From Thiomicrorhabdus sp965602805 (GTDB taxonomy: Bacteria; Pseudomonadota; Gammaproteobacteria; Thiomicrospirales; Thiomicrospiraceae): a DNA stretch of 64,000 bases. Numbering within the stretch: the first letter of the stretch is position 1; each line of letters opens with the position of its first letter. Under the pieces are notes generated by a model. That model made no database searches and had not been told where the DNA came from. It worked only from the letters and a program-made list of their open reading frames with translations. The position numbers and the translations under genes are program-made. The stretch is taken from positions 372,001 through 436,000 of the forward strand of contig CBFCZK010000001.1 of NCBI GenBank assembly GCA_965602805.1, in the 5' to 3' direction. Of the stretch, positions 51,783 to 60,552 are shown piece after piece.

Positions 51783-52814
51783 GTGCAATTAAGTTATATC
51801 ATAAATCAACTTGAGTCCTTTGGCGTTCAAGTTGATTTCGTGGGTTCTGAACAGATTGAAATTCAGCAAGTTGCTGGTCTTGATCATGCCCAGTCAAACA
51901 ATATCTCATTTTTGAATGACAAAAAATACCTTACCTCCTTGCAGGACACTCAAGCAGGTGTTGTAATTTTAAATTCCGCCTACCGCGATAGTTGTACCGT
52001 GGCACACTTAATTGTTGAAAATCCTTATTATGTTTACGCGTTAGTTGCCCAAATCCTCAACCCCAATGTGATTGAGATTGGTATTCACTATGATTCTACC
52101 GTAGACAACACAGCGGTGATTGCCGACACTGCTTGTGTCAAAGCACAAGCCGTTGTGCAATCAGGTGTCGTGATTGGTCAATCCTCTTTGATTGGCAGTG
52201 GTGCCGTTATCGAGGACAATGTGCAAATTGGAGCAAATTGTCGTATTGGTTCTAATGTGGTCATCTGTCATGATTGCATTATTGGTGATGGGGTGACGAT
52301 TGAAGCGGGAGCGGTTATCGGTGGAGATGGTTTCGGTTGGGCTAATCATCAAGGGAAATGGACTAAGATTCCACAAGTGGGTCGGGTCATTATTGGTCAC
52401 CAAGTCTCTATTGGTAATAATGTGTGTATTGATCGCGGTGCCATCGAAGATACGATTGTTGCAGATAATTGCATTATTGATAACCTTGTCCACATTGCAC
52501 ATAACGTTAAAATTGGTGAAGGCTCCGCGATTGCAGGTCAAGTTGGTTTTGCAGGCAGCACTTCTTTAGGTGCGCATTGTACTGTTGCAGGTCAAGTTGG
52601 TTTTGCCGGACACCTACATATTGCAGATAATGTACATTTTCTGGCCAAAGCAGGTGTCACACATAATTTAGACAAGCCTGGAGCTTACGCGGGTTTTCCT
52701 GCAATACCCGCGTCAGACTGGCAGAAAAACAGCGTCAGAGCACGTAATTTAGATAAAATGTCTAAACAGATTAAAGCATTGCAAAAACAGTTGGATGCAC
52801 TCTCCGAGACATAA
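51783..52814 (+). CDS. lpxD: UDP-3-O-(3-hydroxyacyl)glucosamine N-acyltransferase
   Basis: Third step of lipid A synthesis. 343 residues from a GTG at 51783. N-terminal uridine-binding domain (1-100), then a left-handed beta-helix of hexapeptide repeats (about 105-300) with GGDGFGWANHQGKWTKIPQ and the catalytic His in IDNLVHIAHNVKIG; C-terminal helix with a coiled KMSKQIKALQKQLD. Confidence 0.96.
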   Translation: MQLSYIINQLESFGVQVDFVGSEQIEIQQVAGLDHAQSNNISFLNDKKYLTSLQDTQAGVVILNSAYRDSCTVAHLIVENPYYVYALVAQILNPNVIEIGIHYDSTVDNTAVIADTACVKAQAVVQSGVVIGQSSLIGSGAVIEDNVQIGANCRIGSNVVICHDCIIGDGVTIEAGAVIGGDGFGWANHQGKWTKIPQVGRVIIGHQVSIGNNVCIDRGAIEDTIVADNCIIDNLVHIAHNVKIGEGSAIAGQVGFAGSTSLGAHCTVAGQVGFAGHLHIADNVHFLAKAGVTHNLDKPGAYAGFPAIPASDWQKNSVRARNLDKMSKQIKALQKQLDALSET

Positions 52815-52928
52815 AATATAAACTCTCTTTGGACTTGTTTATATTGGTCTGATGGATGGCTTAGTAAGTCGTAGCGTAAGACTATAAAATTATATTAAAA
52901 AGTAACATAAGAACTGGATTAAACCTAG

Positions 52929-53366
52929 ATGATGGAAGTTAAAGATATTTTTGATTATTTACCGCACCGCTACCCTTTTTTATTGGTAGATAGAGTGACT
53001 GAGTTTGAATCAGGTAAAATGCTAAAAGGCTTTAAAAACGTCACATTCAATGAACCTCAGTTTACTGGACACTTTCCAGGTAATCCAATTATGCCAGGCG
53101 TTATGATTATAGAAGGCATGGCCCAATGTACCGGGATTTTGGCATTCCGCAGTCAAGGTGAAAAACCCGATGGTAGTTCACTGTATTATTTGGCAGCAGT
53201 CGATAATTGTCGCTTTAGACAACCAGCAGTGCCAGGTGACCGGCTAGACTTTGAAGTCATTGTATTAGGAAATAAACGCGGGATTTGGAAGTTTGCCTGT
53301 ACCACTAAGATTGACGGTAAGGTCATTGCTTCAGCAGATTTAATGTGTGCTGAGAGAAAGGTATAA
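52929..53366 (+). CDS. fabZ: 3-hydroxyacyl-ACP dehydratase FabZ
   Basis: Hot-dog-fold dehydratase of fatty acid synthesis, 145 residues (or 144 from the adjacent second ATG). LPHRYPFLLVDRV and the active-site block HFPGNPIMPGVMIIEGMAQ (catalytic His and Glu) are perfect. lpxA follows directly; the shared hydroxyacyl-ACP pool explains their pairing. Confidence 0.97.
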   Translation: MMEVKDIFDYLPHRYPFLLVDRVTEFESGKMLKGFKNVTFNEPQFTGHFPGNPIMPGVMIIEGMAQCTGILAFRSQGEKPDGSSLYYLAAVDNCRFRQPAVPGDRLDFEVIVLGNKRGIWKFACTTKIDGKVIASADLMCAERKV

Positions 53367-53370
53367 TATC

Positions 53371-54141
53371 TTGATTCACTCTACTGCCATTATTGACCCT
53401 AATGCTAAAATTGCTGCTGACGTTAAAATCGGTGCCTTTTGTGTCATTGAAGGTGATGTCACCATCGGTTCCGGGTGTACTGTCGCGCCGCATGTCGTTA
53501 TTCAAGGGCCAACGGTAATTGGCGAAAATAACAATTTTTTTCAATTTGGTTCAATTGGTGCGGCACCTCAAGATAAGAAGTATGACGGTGAGCCAACGCT
53601 GTTGATTATCGGTAACAACAATACCTTTAGAGAAAATGTCACCATTAATCGTGGCACGGTTCAGGATATAGGCAAAACGGTTATTGGTAATGATAACTGG
53701 ATCATGGCAGGCGTGCATATTGCGCATGATTGTATTGTTGGTAATCACTGTATTTTAGCGAATGCAACGGCGCTTGCGGGTCATGTCATCGTTCACGACT
53801 GGGCAATTCTGGGCGGCTATACATTAGTTCATCAGTTCTGCCAAATTGGTGAACACAGCTTTTGTGGTATGGGCAGTGTGATCAATCAAGATGTCCCTAA
53901 CTTTGTGGTGGTTTCTGGTAACTTGGCCAGCCCAAGAGGGATTAACCTAGAGGGTCTTAAGCGCCGTGATTTTACCCGTGATCAACTTAACCTGGTCAAA
54001 AAAGCCTATCGAGTTCTGTATCGAACGGGTAATAGACTTGAACAAGCGCTTCATGAACTTGAATTGTTAAATGATGATTTAGGGACCTTGGATTCTTTAA
54101 ATCTATTTCTTAAAAACTCGGAACGCGGTATTGTTAGATAA
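53371..54141 (+). CDS. lpxA: UDP-N-acetylglucosamine acyltransferase
   Basis: First step of lipid A synthesis. 256 residues from a TTG at 53371 (AAAGG nine bases upstream), giving the conserved start IHSTAIIDPNAKI; a longer frame would overlap fabZ by 20 bases. Hexapeptide beta-helix (about 1-185) with the catalytic His in MAGVHIAHDC, and a C-terminal helical domain with GINLEGLKRRDF. Confidence 0.95.
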   Translation: MIHSTAIIDPNAKIAADVKIGAFCVIEGDVTIGSGCTVAPHVVIQGPTVIGENNNFFQFGSIGAAPQDKKYDGEPTLLIIGNNNTFRENVTINRGTVQDIGKTVIGNDNWIMAGVHIAHDCIVGNHCILANATALAGHVIVHDWAILGGYTLVHQFCQIGEHSFCGMGSVINQDVPNFVVVSGNLASPRGINLEGLKRRDFTRDQLNLVKKAYRVLYRTGNRLEQALHELELLNDDLGTLDSLNLFLKNSERGIVR

Positions 54142-55309
54142 GGTTGCTGTACATTCACAGGCTAAACTGACGATTGCAATGGTCGCCGGTGAGGCATCCG
54201 GTGATACCCTTGGTTCGGATCTTATGCTAAGTTTGCAAGCGCGTTATCCTAATGCTCGATTTGTCGGTATTGGTGGTCCTAAGATGCTGTCTTTGGGCTT
54301 TGAGAGTTGGTTTGCGATGGAAAAACTCTCTGTGATGGGCTTTTTTGAAGTCTTAAAGCACCTTTTCGAATTGCTCAAAATCCGAAAATCCCTTATTCAA
54401 AAACTACTTCTTCTTAAGCCAGATGTCTTTATTGGCATAGATGCGCCAGATTTTAACTTTAAAGTTGAATCGGAACTTAAAAAACACAATATTACCACCG
54501 TCCATTATGTGGGGCCATCAGTCTGGGCCTGGCGTGAAAAACGTCTTGAAAAAGTACGTCATGCGGTTGATGGCGTATTGGTTCTGTTTCCATTTGAGCC
54601 TGACTATTATCATCGTTATCAGATTCCTGTTAAGTTTGTTGGTCATCCTCTCGCCAATCAGTTCCCTCAAACCCCGAACACCTTTCAAGCCAGAGAGACG
54701 CTTGGTTTAGGCGATAATGATTGCATTACAGCAATCTTACCAGGCTCACGCATGAGCGAGATTGAACGTATGGCGGATATCTACGTTCAAGCGGCAAAGA
54801 TTCTGTCAGAGATTTATCCAAAAATGACTTTTGTGATTCCATGTGTAAATGACAAAGCGCGTCAACGTATTCAGCAGGCTGTAGGTCAATTTGGATTGAA
54901 TGTCGATATAGACTTGGTTGATGGTCAATCTCGACTTGTTTTAGAGGCTTGTGACCAAGCATTAGTGACTTCCGGCACGGCCACCTTAGAGGCGGCATTG
55001 ATGAAAAAGCCCCTTGTGTTAGCGATTCAAGTTCACCCCATTTCGTATTGGATTATGAAACGTCTGGCCACGACTGAGTGGATTGGTTTGCCAAATATAT
55101 TAGCCAATGAGTCATTGGTTTCTGAACTTATTCAAGAGCAAGCAACGCCGCAAAAAATTGCAATCCAAATGGGGCGCTTGATTATGGATAATAAGCTTAG
55201 GCAGCGCCAAATTGATGCCTTCGAATTGCAATATATTGCGCTTAAACAAAATGCGTCTGAATTAGCGGCCGATGCGATTACTGAATGGGCGAAATTGAAT
55301 GAGCGCTAG
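54131..55309 (+). CDS. lpxB: Lipid-A-disaccharide synthase
   Basis: Joins UDP-diacyl-GlcN and lipid X in lipid A synthesis (GT19). 392 residues from a TTG at 54131, overlapping lpxA by 11 bases. MVAGEASGDTLGSDLM at the N-terminus, YVGPSVWAWREKR and LPGSRMSEI are family signatures. rnhB overlaps its end by 11 bases. Confidence 0.95.
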   Translation: MLDKVAVHSQAKLTIAMVAGEASGDTLGSDLMLSLQARYPNARFVGIGGPKMLSLGFESWFAMEKLSVMGFFEVLKHLFELLKIRKSLIQKLLLLKPDVFIGIDAPDFNFKVESELKKHNITTVHYVGPSVWAWREKRLEKVRHAVDGVLVLFPFEPDYYHRYQIPVKFVGHPLANQFPQTPNTFQARETLGLGDNDCITAILPGSRMSEIERMADIYVQAAKILSEIYPKMTFVIPCVNDKARQRIQQAVGQFGLNVDIDLVDGQSRLVLEACDQALVTSGTATLEAALMKKPLVLAIQVHPISYWIMKRLATTEWIGLPNILANESLVSELIQEQATPQKIAIQMGRLIMDNKLRQRQIDAFELQYIALKQNASELAADAITEWAKLNER

Positions 55310-55940
55310 CAAGCAAACAAGCTTATTTTCTGAGGTCGTTATTCCCCAATACATGTCCTTAACTGGGGAAACTGTTGGCGTGGATGAAGTAGGGCGGGGT
55401 CCACTCATTGGTGATGTTGTTGCCGCTGCGGTGATTCTACCTGCAGGTTGTAATTTACCTCTGAGAGATTCAAAAAAACTCTCAGAAGCTAAGCGTGAAG
55501 CCTTGGCGATTCTTATAAAAGAGCAGGCTATCGCCTATGCGATAGCGATTGCAACACCTCAAGAAATTGATGATATCAATATCTTACAGGCAACCATGTT
55601 AGCCATGCAGCGTGCGGTGAAGCAATTGCAAGATAACAATGCCAAGATTTCATATCTCTATGTTGATGGTAATCGTTGCCCGCAATTGAGCGGTCATTGT
55701 GAATCTGTCATTAAAGGTGATGACAAGATTATGGAAATAAGCGCAGCGTCCATTCTGGCTAAGGTATACAGAGATCAGCAAATGCTAGAGCTACATGAGC
55801 TCTATCCGCAGTATGGATTTAATAAGCATAAAGGTTACCCTACTGCTAAACATCTAGCAGCAGTTCAAGAGTTTGGCCTTATAAAGGGTTATAGAAAGTC
55901 CTTTAAGCCCATTACACAAATCTTACAAGTAGGTTCATAA
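55299..55940 (+). CDS. rnhB: Ribonuclease HII
   Basis: Removes ribonucleotides embedded in DNA. 213 residues with the DEDD catalytic set: GVDEVGRGPLIGDVV (Asp, Glu), LYVDGNRCP (Asp) and ASILAKVYRDQQM (Asp). Last gene of the conserved cluster; in E. coli dnaE would follow, but here the cluster ends in a long palindrome that includes the stop codon. Confidence 0.95.
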   Translation: MSASKQTSLFSEVVIPQYMSLTGETVGVDEVGRGPLIGDVVAAAVILPAGCNLPLRDSKKLSEAKREALAILIKEQAIAYAIAIATPQEIDDINILQATMLAMQRAVKQLQDNNAKISYLYVDGNRCPQLSGHCESVIKGDDKIMEISAASILAKVYRDQQMLELHELYPQYGFNKHKGYPTAKHLAAVQEFGLIKGYRKSFKPITQILQVGS

Positions 55941-55975
55941 AACAATTTGACCAGGCCTGGTCAAATTGTTTTATG
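55936..55975. terminator. Perfect 40-bp palindrome at the end of rnhB
   Basis: Two perfect 20-bp arms (CATAAAACAATTTGACCAGG and its complement) centred at 55955/55956 and including the rnhB stop codon. The centre is an iterated palindrome. A 20-bp hairpin with no U-run; likely transcription end or mRNA 3'-end protection. Confidence 0.65.
55950..55961. repeat. Iterated palindrome, copy 11, with 20-bp arms
   Basis: Exact core in the middle of the 40-bp perfect palindrome after rnhB. Confidence 0.92.
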
Positions 55976-56087
55976 AAAGGATTGTTTCTCAAGTGATTTG
56001 TTTTGAGTTAAAATCAAGCATCCAAATAAATCCTAATGGGTTTTATGGTTTCACGCATTAGATAGATAAAGAGTCAGGGCGATAGTG

Positions 56088-57062
56088 ATGAGTACAACTT
56101 TAGAACAGGTTGAAAAAACCGCACAGTTAAGTAAGAACAACCAAATGAGTTTGATGATTTTTCAAGTTCAGTTTCCAAAAGAGGGTTATCAGCCACCTTA
56201 TTATGGGATGAATGTGTTTAAAGTTCGTGAAGTTCTTGAGGCGCGAGCTTATGAGGTCGCTCCGATGCCAGATGCTAACGCTTTGATTGAGGGGATGATT
56301 GAACTCCGTGGAGTTTATCTTCCCGTCATTGACCTGCCAAAATGGATGGGCTTTGAAATGTCTGCTGAAGAGCGTAAAAAGTCCATTATCATCGTGTCTG
56401 ACTTCAGTCATAACTTTATTGGTTTACGCGTTTCCTATATTCATGGGGTAGAAGAAAAAAACTGGTCTGATATTCACCCCGCAGGTAACTACAATGTGGA
56501 TGTTAACTCGAATCAAATCGTTAACCATACCTATTTAGAAAACAGTGAAACCTTGTGCTTTATTCTAGATATTGAGAAGCTTTTAATTGAAGCGATGCCG
56601 GCGGTTGCAGAAAAGATTTTTGCATCCGCTAAGGATATTGATAAGGATGGGCATGTCTTTAGTGATGCCATTTATGAACAAACCATCTTATTTGCTGAAG
56701 ACAGTAAAGCGATTCAAAAATATATGGGCATGGTCTTTAGCCAGCTTGGTTTAAAATTTAAAGGCTTTGATGATGGTCGTCAGTTACTTGATTACATCAC
56801 TGATCTTGAATCTCTGGATGATATTTCAATGGTGTTCACCGATTTAGAAATGCCTGTTGCTTCTGGGCATACAGTTATTCAAGAGTTACGCGCAAATCCT
56901 CGCACGAACAAAATGTCGATTATTGTGCATACTTCGATGACGAGTGATAATAACAGTCGTGAAGTATTGGGTATGGGCGCTGATTATTTTATTGGTAAGG
57001 TAGATACTGATTTGATAGTAGAAACCATTCAAAAGGTTGAAAAGGAAATGTTAGGGCTTTGA
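56088..57062 (+). CDS. cheV: Chemotaxis coupling protein CheV
   Basis: Adaptor between chemoreceptors and CheA with a phosphorylatable domain. 324 residues: CheW-like domain (about 15-170; VREVLEARAYEVAPMPDAN, IELRGVYLPVIDLPKW) then a receiver (about 195-324) with the phospho-Asp in MVFTDLEMPVASG and the conserved Lys in YFIGKVDTD. Start set at the ATG at 56088 rather than the adjacent GTG. It may couple the receptor encoded at 10344-12965. Confidence 0.93.
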   Translation: MSTTLEQVEKTAQLSKNNQMSLMIFQVQFPKEGYQPPYYGMNVFKVREVLEARAYEVAPMPDANALIEGMIELRGVYLPVIDLPKWMGFEMSAEERKKSIIIVSDFSHNFIGLRVSYIHGVEEKNWSDIHPAGNYNVDVNSNQIVNHTYLENSETLCFILDIEKLLIEAMPAVAEKIFASAKDIDKDGHVFSDAIYEQTILFAEDSKAIQKYMGMVFSQLGLKFKGFDDGRQLLDYITDLESLDDISMVFTDLEMPVASGHTVIQELRANPRTNKMSIIVHTSMTSDNNSREVLGMGADYFIGKVDTDLIVETIQKVEKEMLGL

Positions 57063-57127
57063 GTGGGTTGGTCGAGCAAGTTGCTTAATCGACTTTATTA
57101 AACAGAATCTTGTTAAATTTCACGCAT

Positions 57128-57159
57128 AAAAAAAGGCGCCTGATCAGGGCGCCTTTTTT
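57128..57159. terminator. Bidirectional intrinsic terminator
   Basis: A-tract plus GGCGCC, a TGATCAG loop, then GGCGCC plus TTTTTT; between cheV and the converging bL36 gene. Confidence 0.88.
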
Positions 57160-57179
57160 GTTACTGCTACAAGCCTAAA

Positions 57180-57305
57180 TTAACGCTGACGCGCTTTGAA
57201 TTTAGGGTTTGTTTTACAGATAACATAAACTTTTCCACGACGCTTAACGATTTGACAATCTTTATGACGTGATTTAGCTGACTTTAATGATGATAAGATT
57301 TTCAT
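57180..57305 (-). CDS. 50S ribosomal protein bL36, YkgO-type (zinc-poor form)
   Basis: 41 codons on the minus strand, from the ATG at 57303-57305 to TAA at 57180-57182. The sequence (MKILSSLKSAKSRHKDCQIV, then KRRGKVYVICKTNPKFKARQ and R) is a clear bL36 of the second, YkgO-like type: it has the longer N-terminus and keeps only Cys17 and Cys30 (the equivalents of Cys14 and Cys27). The first Cys and the His of the usual zinc ribbon are gone. Such paralogues replace the zinc form when zinc is scarce. It stands alone between cheV and the helicase gene. Confidence 0.92.
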   Translation of the reverse strand: MKILSSLKSAKSRHKDCQIVKRRGKVYVICKTNPKFKARQR

Positions 57306-57525
57306 TGGATATATCCATTTTATAGTGCCGAATATTAAAAACTAATTCGACTTAAGTTCAAATTTGAAGTGGCGGATTATAAAGGTTTCCAAATCAACTG
57401 TCTAGCCAAGTCTGCCAAAAAAACGCTTGTTTTAGCATATTTGGTGATTTTTATGTTTAAACAGGCATTCGGCTACAGGATATTGTGTTTCATTCAAGTA
57501 TAATGCTTCAAATCTTTTTATACCA

Positions 57526-59490
57526 ATGGACTTCTTTTTTATCATGGCAGAAAGCACCGAACCCACTAAAATCAGCAAAGTGCCAAGCTTAACCGTCGAT
57601 GATGTGATGGGAGCTGAGGGTGAGCTCGCCCAGTTAGTTGATGGTTACCTACCAAGGCAGCCCCAAATAGACATGTCTCATGAAATAGAGCAGCTTATCG
57701 AAAAAGAGGGCACCTTATTAGCAGAGGCTGGAACTGGTACGGGTAAAACATTTGCTTACCTCGTACCTGCGTTACTGTCCGGTAAAATGACCATTGTTTC
57801 TACGGCCACTAAAACATTACAAGAACAATTAGTGCAAAAGGATTTACCGATTCTTTTTAAAGCTTGTGGGATAAAAGGCAAGGCCAGAATTTTGAAAGGC
57901 CGTGATAATTACGTCTGTCCACAACGTCTTGAAATTACTGAAACGGCTGAGCAACACAGTCGGGAAGATTGGAAAAAGTTGGCTTTGATTCGTGAGTGGG
58001 TTGAGGGTAAAAGCCTTACGGGCGATAAAGCCGAATTAGATGCCGTGGCTGAAGATGATCCTATATGGAAAAAAGTATGTGCGCGTCTGGAGTTTTGTCA
58101 GGCGGCGGATTGCAATGCTGATTCGGGTTGTTTTTATCCAAAGGTTAAACAGCAGGCCTCAGAAGCGCTGGTATTGGTGGTCAATCATCATCTTTTTTGT
58201 GCGGATCTGTCTTTGCGTGAACAAGGTTTTGGGGAGTTATTGCCAAATGCAGAAGTGTATATCTTTGATGAAGCACACCAGTTACCGGATATTGCGGCGC
58301 AGTTCTTAGGTTTTTCCATTACACGCAGTCAGTTAGATGAGTTAGTTCGAGATATTAAACAGGCGCAGAAAATTGAGTCGCCTGAATCTAAATCTATTTC
58401 AGAGCAAGCGACTCATCTGGCAGAGCAGATTAAACTCCTAAATGAATCACTCGGTAAGTGGGAAAAACGTTGGACCTGGGAGCAACTTGAGACTGAAAAA
58501 GCCTTTCATTTAGTGATGAAGCGTTTTCTCGACAGCTTATCCTTTTTGGTTGAAAACTTAAAAGCGGTGGCGGAGCGCGGCAAACAAATAACAGCGGTTT
58601 ATAAAAGAGCCAAGGACTTTGAGTCGCAGTTTAAAGACTGGTTGAACAGCAAGTCAGAGAATAAGATTCGTTGGATTGAATCTTCGCAAGCGCGTTTTAA
58701 ATTAAATTTAACCCCGTTAAGTGTTGCTGCCCCCTTTAGTCGTCAAAGAGAGTTAATCGGTGGCAGTTGGTTATTCACCTCAGCCACCTTAAGTGTGCAT
58801 AATAATTTTAGTTACTTCGCAAATCGCTTAGGACTAGGAGAGGCGCAAACCAGTCACTGGGAGAGTCCTTTTGATTATCAAACGCAAGGGGTTGTTTATC
58901 ACCCTATTGGTCTGCCTGAGCCGCGTAGTGAAGACTATATTAAAGTTTGTTTGCGTGCGGCCTGGCCTCTTCTAAAAATAAGTAAAGGCTGTGCCTTCAT
59001 GTTGTTTACCAGTCATCGAGCCTTGCAAGAAGCCCGTGCGATTATGGAGCGACACTGGGAGGGCAGCTTGTTAGTTCAGGGAGATCTGCCTAAATTAACG
59101 CTTTTGGAACGTTTTAAAACCACCGAGAATGCAATTCTATTGGGTACCAGTAGCTTTTGGGAGGGGGTTGATGTCAAGGGGGATGCTTTAAAATTGGTGA
59201 TGATTGATCGCATTCCATTTGCACCGCCAGATGATCCCATTGTTCAGGCTAGAGAAGCGTATCTAAAAGAAAAAGGCTTAAATGGATTTGCCCACTTTCA
59301 GCTGCCAGAAGCCGTTATGGCAATGAAACAGGGCTCTGGTCGTTTGATTCGCGATGTAACAGATAAGGGGGTTTTGATGCTCTGTGACCCTCGGTTATCT
59401 TCTAAACGTTACGGCAAGACGATACGCGACAGTTTGCCCGATTTTCCATGGGTGTATGATGTTGAATCGGCCATAGAAAAACTAAAATAA
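57526..59490 (+). CDS. DinG/YoaA-family Fe-S DNA helicase
   Basis: XPD-like superfamily 2 helicase, 654 residues. Walker A AEAGTGTGKTFAYLVP (about 76-91), an Fe-S segment with cysteines in NYVCPQRL, VCARLEFCQAADC and SGCFYP, a DEAH box (YIFDEAHQLPD), and C-terminal motifs GTSSFWEGVDVKG and GSGRLIRD. The length suits YoaA (636) better than DinG (716); YoaA works with DNA polymerase III chi in E. coli. An ATG at 57544 (MAESTEP) is an alternative start. tsaB follows after 84 bp, as yoaA precedes tsaB in E. coli. Confidence 0.93.
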   Translation: MDFFFIMAESTEPTKISKVPSLTVDDVMGAEGELAQLVDGYLPRQPQIDMSHEIEQLIEKEGTLLAEAGTGTGKTFAYLVPALLSGKMTIVSTATKTLQEQLVQKDLPILFKACGIKGKARILKGRDNYVCPQRLEITETAEQHSREDWKKLALIREWVEGKSLTGDKAELDAVAEDDPIWKKVCARLEFCQAADCNADSGCFYPKVKQQASEALVLVVNHHLFCADLSLREQGFGELLPNAEVYIFDEAHQLPDIAAQFLGFSITRSQLDELVRDIKQAQKIESPESKSISEQATHLAEQIKLLNESLGKWEKRWTWEQLETEKAFHLVMKRFLDSLSFLVENLKAVAERGKQITAVYKRAKDFESQFKDWLNSKSENKIRWIESSQARFKLNLTPLSVAAPFSRQRELIGGSWLFTSATLSVHNNFSYFANRLGLGEAQTSHWESPFDYQTQGVVYHPIGLPEPRSEDYIKVCLRAAWPLLKISKGCAFMLFTSHRALQEARAIMERHWEGSLLVQGDLPKLTLLERFKTTENAILLGTSSFWEGVDVKGDALKLVMIDRIPFAPPDDPIVQAREAYLKEKGLNGFAHFQLPEAVMAMKQGSGRLIRDVTDKGVLMLCDPRLSSKRYGKTIRDSLPDFPWVYDVESAIEKLK

Positions 59491-59574
59491 ATAATATCAA
59501 TGCACTGTGACTCTTTTCTAAGAGTTTTTGTAGTATAAAAAACACTACGCTTTGATAAAAATTGGAATAACAGA

Positions 59575-60321
59575 ATGTCAAAAACGATTTTAGCAGTAGA
59601 AACGTCTACTGCAGCCTGCTCGGTTGCTTTACTTTACCAGTCGAAACTTTATCAACGATATGAGGTGTTACCACAGAAGCACGCACAGCGTTTATTGGAG
59701 ATGGTGAGTGAGGTGATGAAGGAATCGAAACTTAATGCCTCTTCAATTGATCTGTTGGCATATGGAGAAGGCCCTGGAGCCTTTACTGGTATTCGGATTG
59801 CCGCAGGCGTTATTCAAGGCTTAGCACTTGGTTGGGATAAACCCGTAGTAGCAATCTCATCATTAGAGGCGATGGCGGAAGGTGTCTTGTCCAGCAAACG
59901 GCAGGCTTTTTTGGTGGACAATACGATCGACAGTGTTGAGCCACCAGAGATGACTTGGTGTGCCATTATGGATGCTCGTATGAAGGAAGTTTATCTGCAA
60001 TCGGGTGTTTATAATCTTCAGACAGGTTATCTTCAAGCCGATTCTCTTGAGTTGCTCTCACCAGAGGTGGCTGAGTCACGAATTGTCGCTTTAAGTGGCC
60101 AATGTATTGGCTTGGGTGATGTACAAAAAGAGTACCCAGGCCTGGTAGGATTGTTTTCAGATTGGACGGATACATTGCCTTCAGCTGCATCGATTGCAAG
60201 ATTGGCTAAAGATACTCAAACGGAGGCCAAAACGCTTGCTGAGAAAGTACCTGTTCCAATCTATTTACGTAATCATGTCGCAGACACCATTGCAGAAAGA
60301 AAGCTTAAGCAGAATTCATAG
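59575..60321 (+). CDS. tsaB: tRNA threonylcarbamoyladenosine synthesis protein TsaB
   Basis: Partner of TsaD in forming t6A37 of ANN-decoding tRNAs. 248 residues, actin-like ATPase fold: LAVETSTAACSVALL at the start, GEGPGAFTGIRIAAGVIQGLA in the first third; the C-terminal half is more variable. Slightly longer than E. coli TsaB (231). A one-mismatch palindrome (CCCAGGCCTGGT) occurs at 60135-60146, read as Tyr-Pro-Gly-Leu-Val. Confidence 0.95.
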   Translation: MSKTILAVETSTAACSVALLYQSKLYQRYEVLPQKHAQRLLEMVSEVMKESKLNASSIDLLAYGEGPGAFTGIRIAAGVIQGLALGWDKPVVAISSLEAMAEGVLSSKRQAFLVDNTIDSVEPPEMTWCAIMDARMKEVYLQSGVYNLQTGYLQADSLELLSPEVAESRIVALSGQCIGLGDVQKEYPGLVGLFSDWTDTLPSAASIARLAKDTQTEAKTLAEKVPVPIYLRNHVADTIAERKLKQNS

Positions 60322-60490
60322 CGCCGTCTAAAAGTAATTATTGAATCTTTGTAAGGCTATCGGTTTTCCTTCTAAAGTTTAAAATTCTATTGGTTATAAA
60401 TATTTTAGAGCAATTGCTTAAAATATAAGCAATGTAAGAGAAGCATAAGACTTTGTTAGCTTTTTTTAGGTTAAACTTTTATTACACACA

Positions 60491-60519
60491 ATTTTATCCA
60501 CACCTTTTGTGCATAAAAT
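60491..60519 (+). promoter_or_regulatory. Hairpin and single DnaA-box match before the usp gene
   Basis: ATTTTATCCACA and TGTGCATAAAAT form an 11-bp imperfect inverted repeat around a short loop. The left arm contains TTATCCACA (60494-60502), a perfect DnaA-box consensus. A lone box is not an origin; the structure may be an operator or leader hairpin of the stress gene. Confidence 0.35.
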
Positions 60520-60552
60520 TCCAAATTACTAAGTGATTTTAGGAGTGAAATT

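Noticed and set aside
325..55961. Iterated palindrome as a mobile element such as a REP/REPIN or MITE
   Set aside because: Copies share no flanking sequence beyond the 12-18 bp symmetrical core, show no target-site duplication, and no REP-type transposase gene is in the window.
60494..60502. Replication origin
   Set aside because: A single DnaA-box match with no cluster of boxes and no dnaA, dnaN or gidA nearby.
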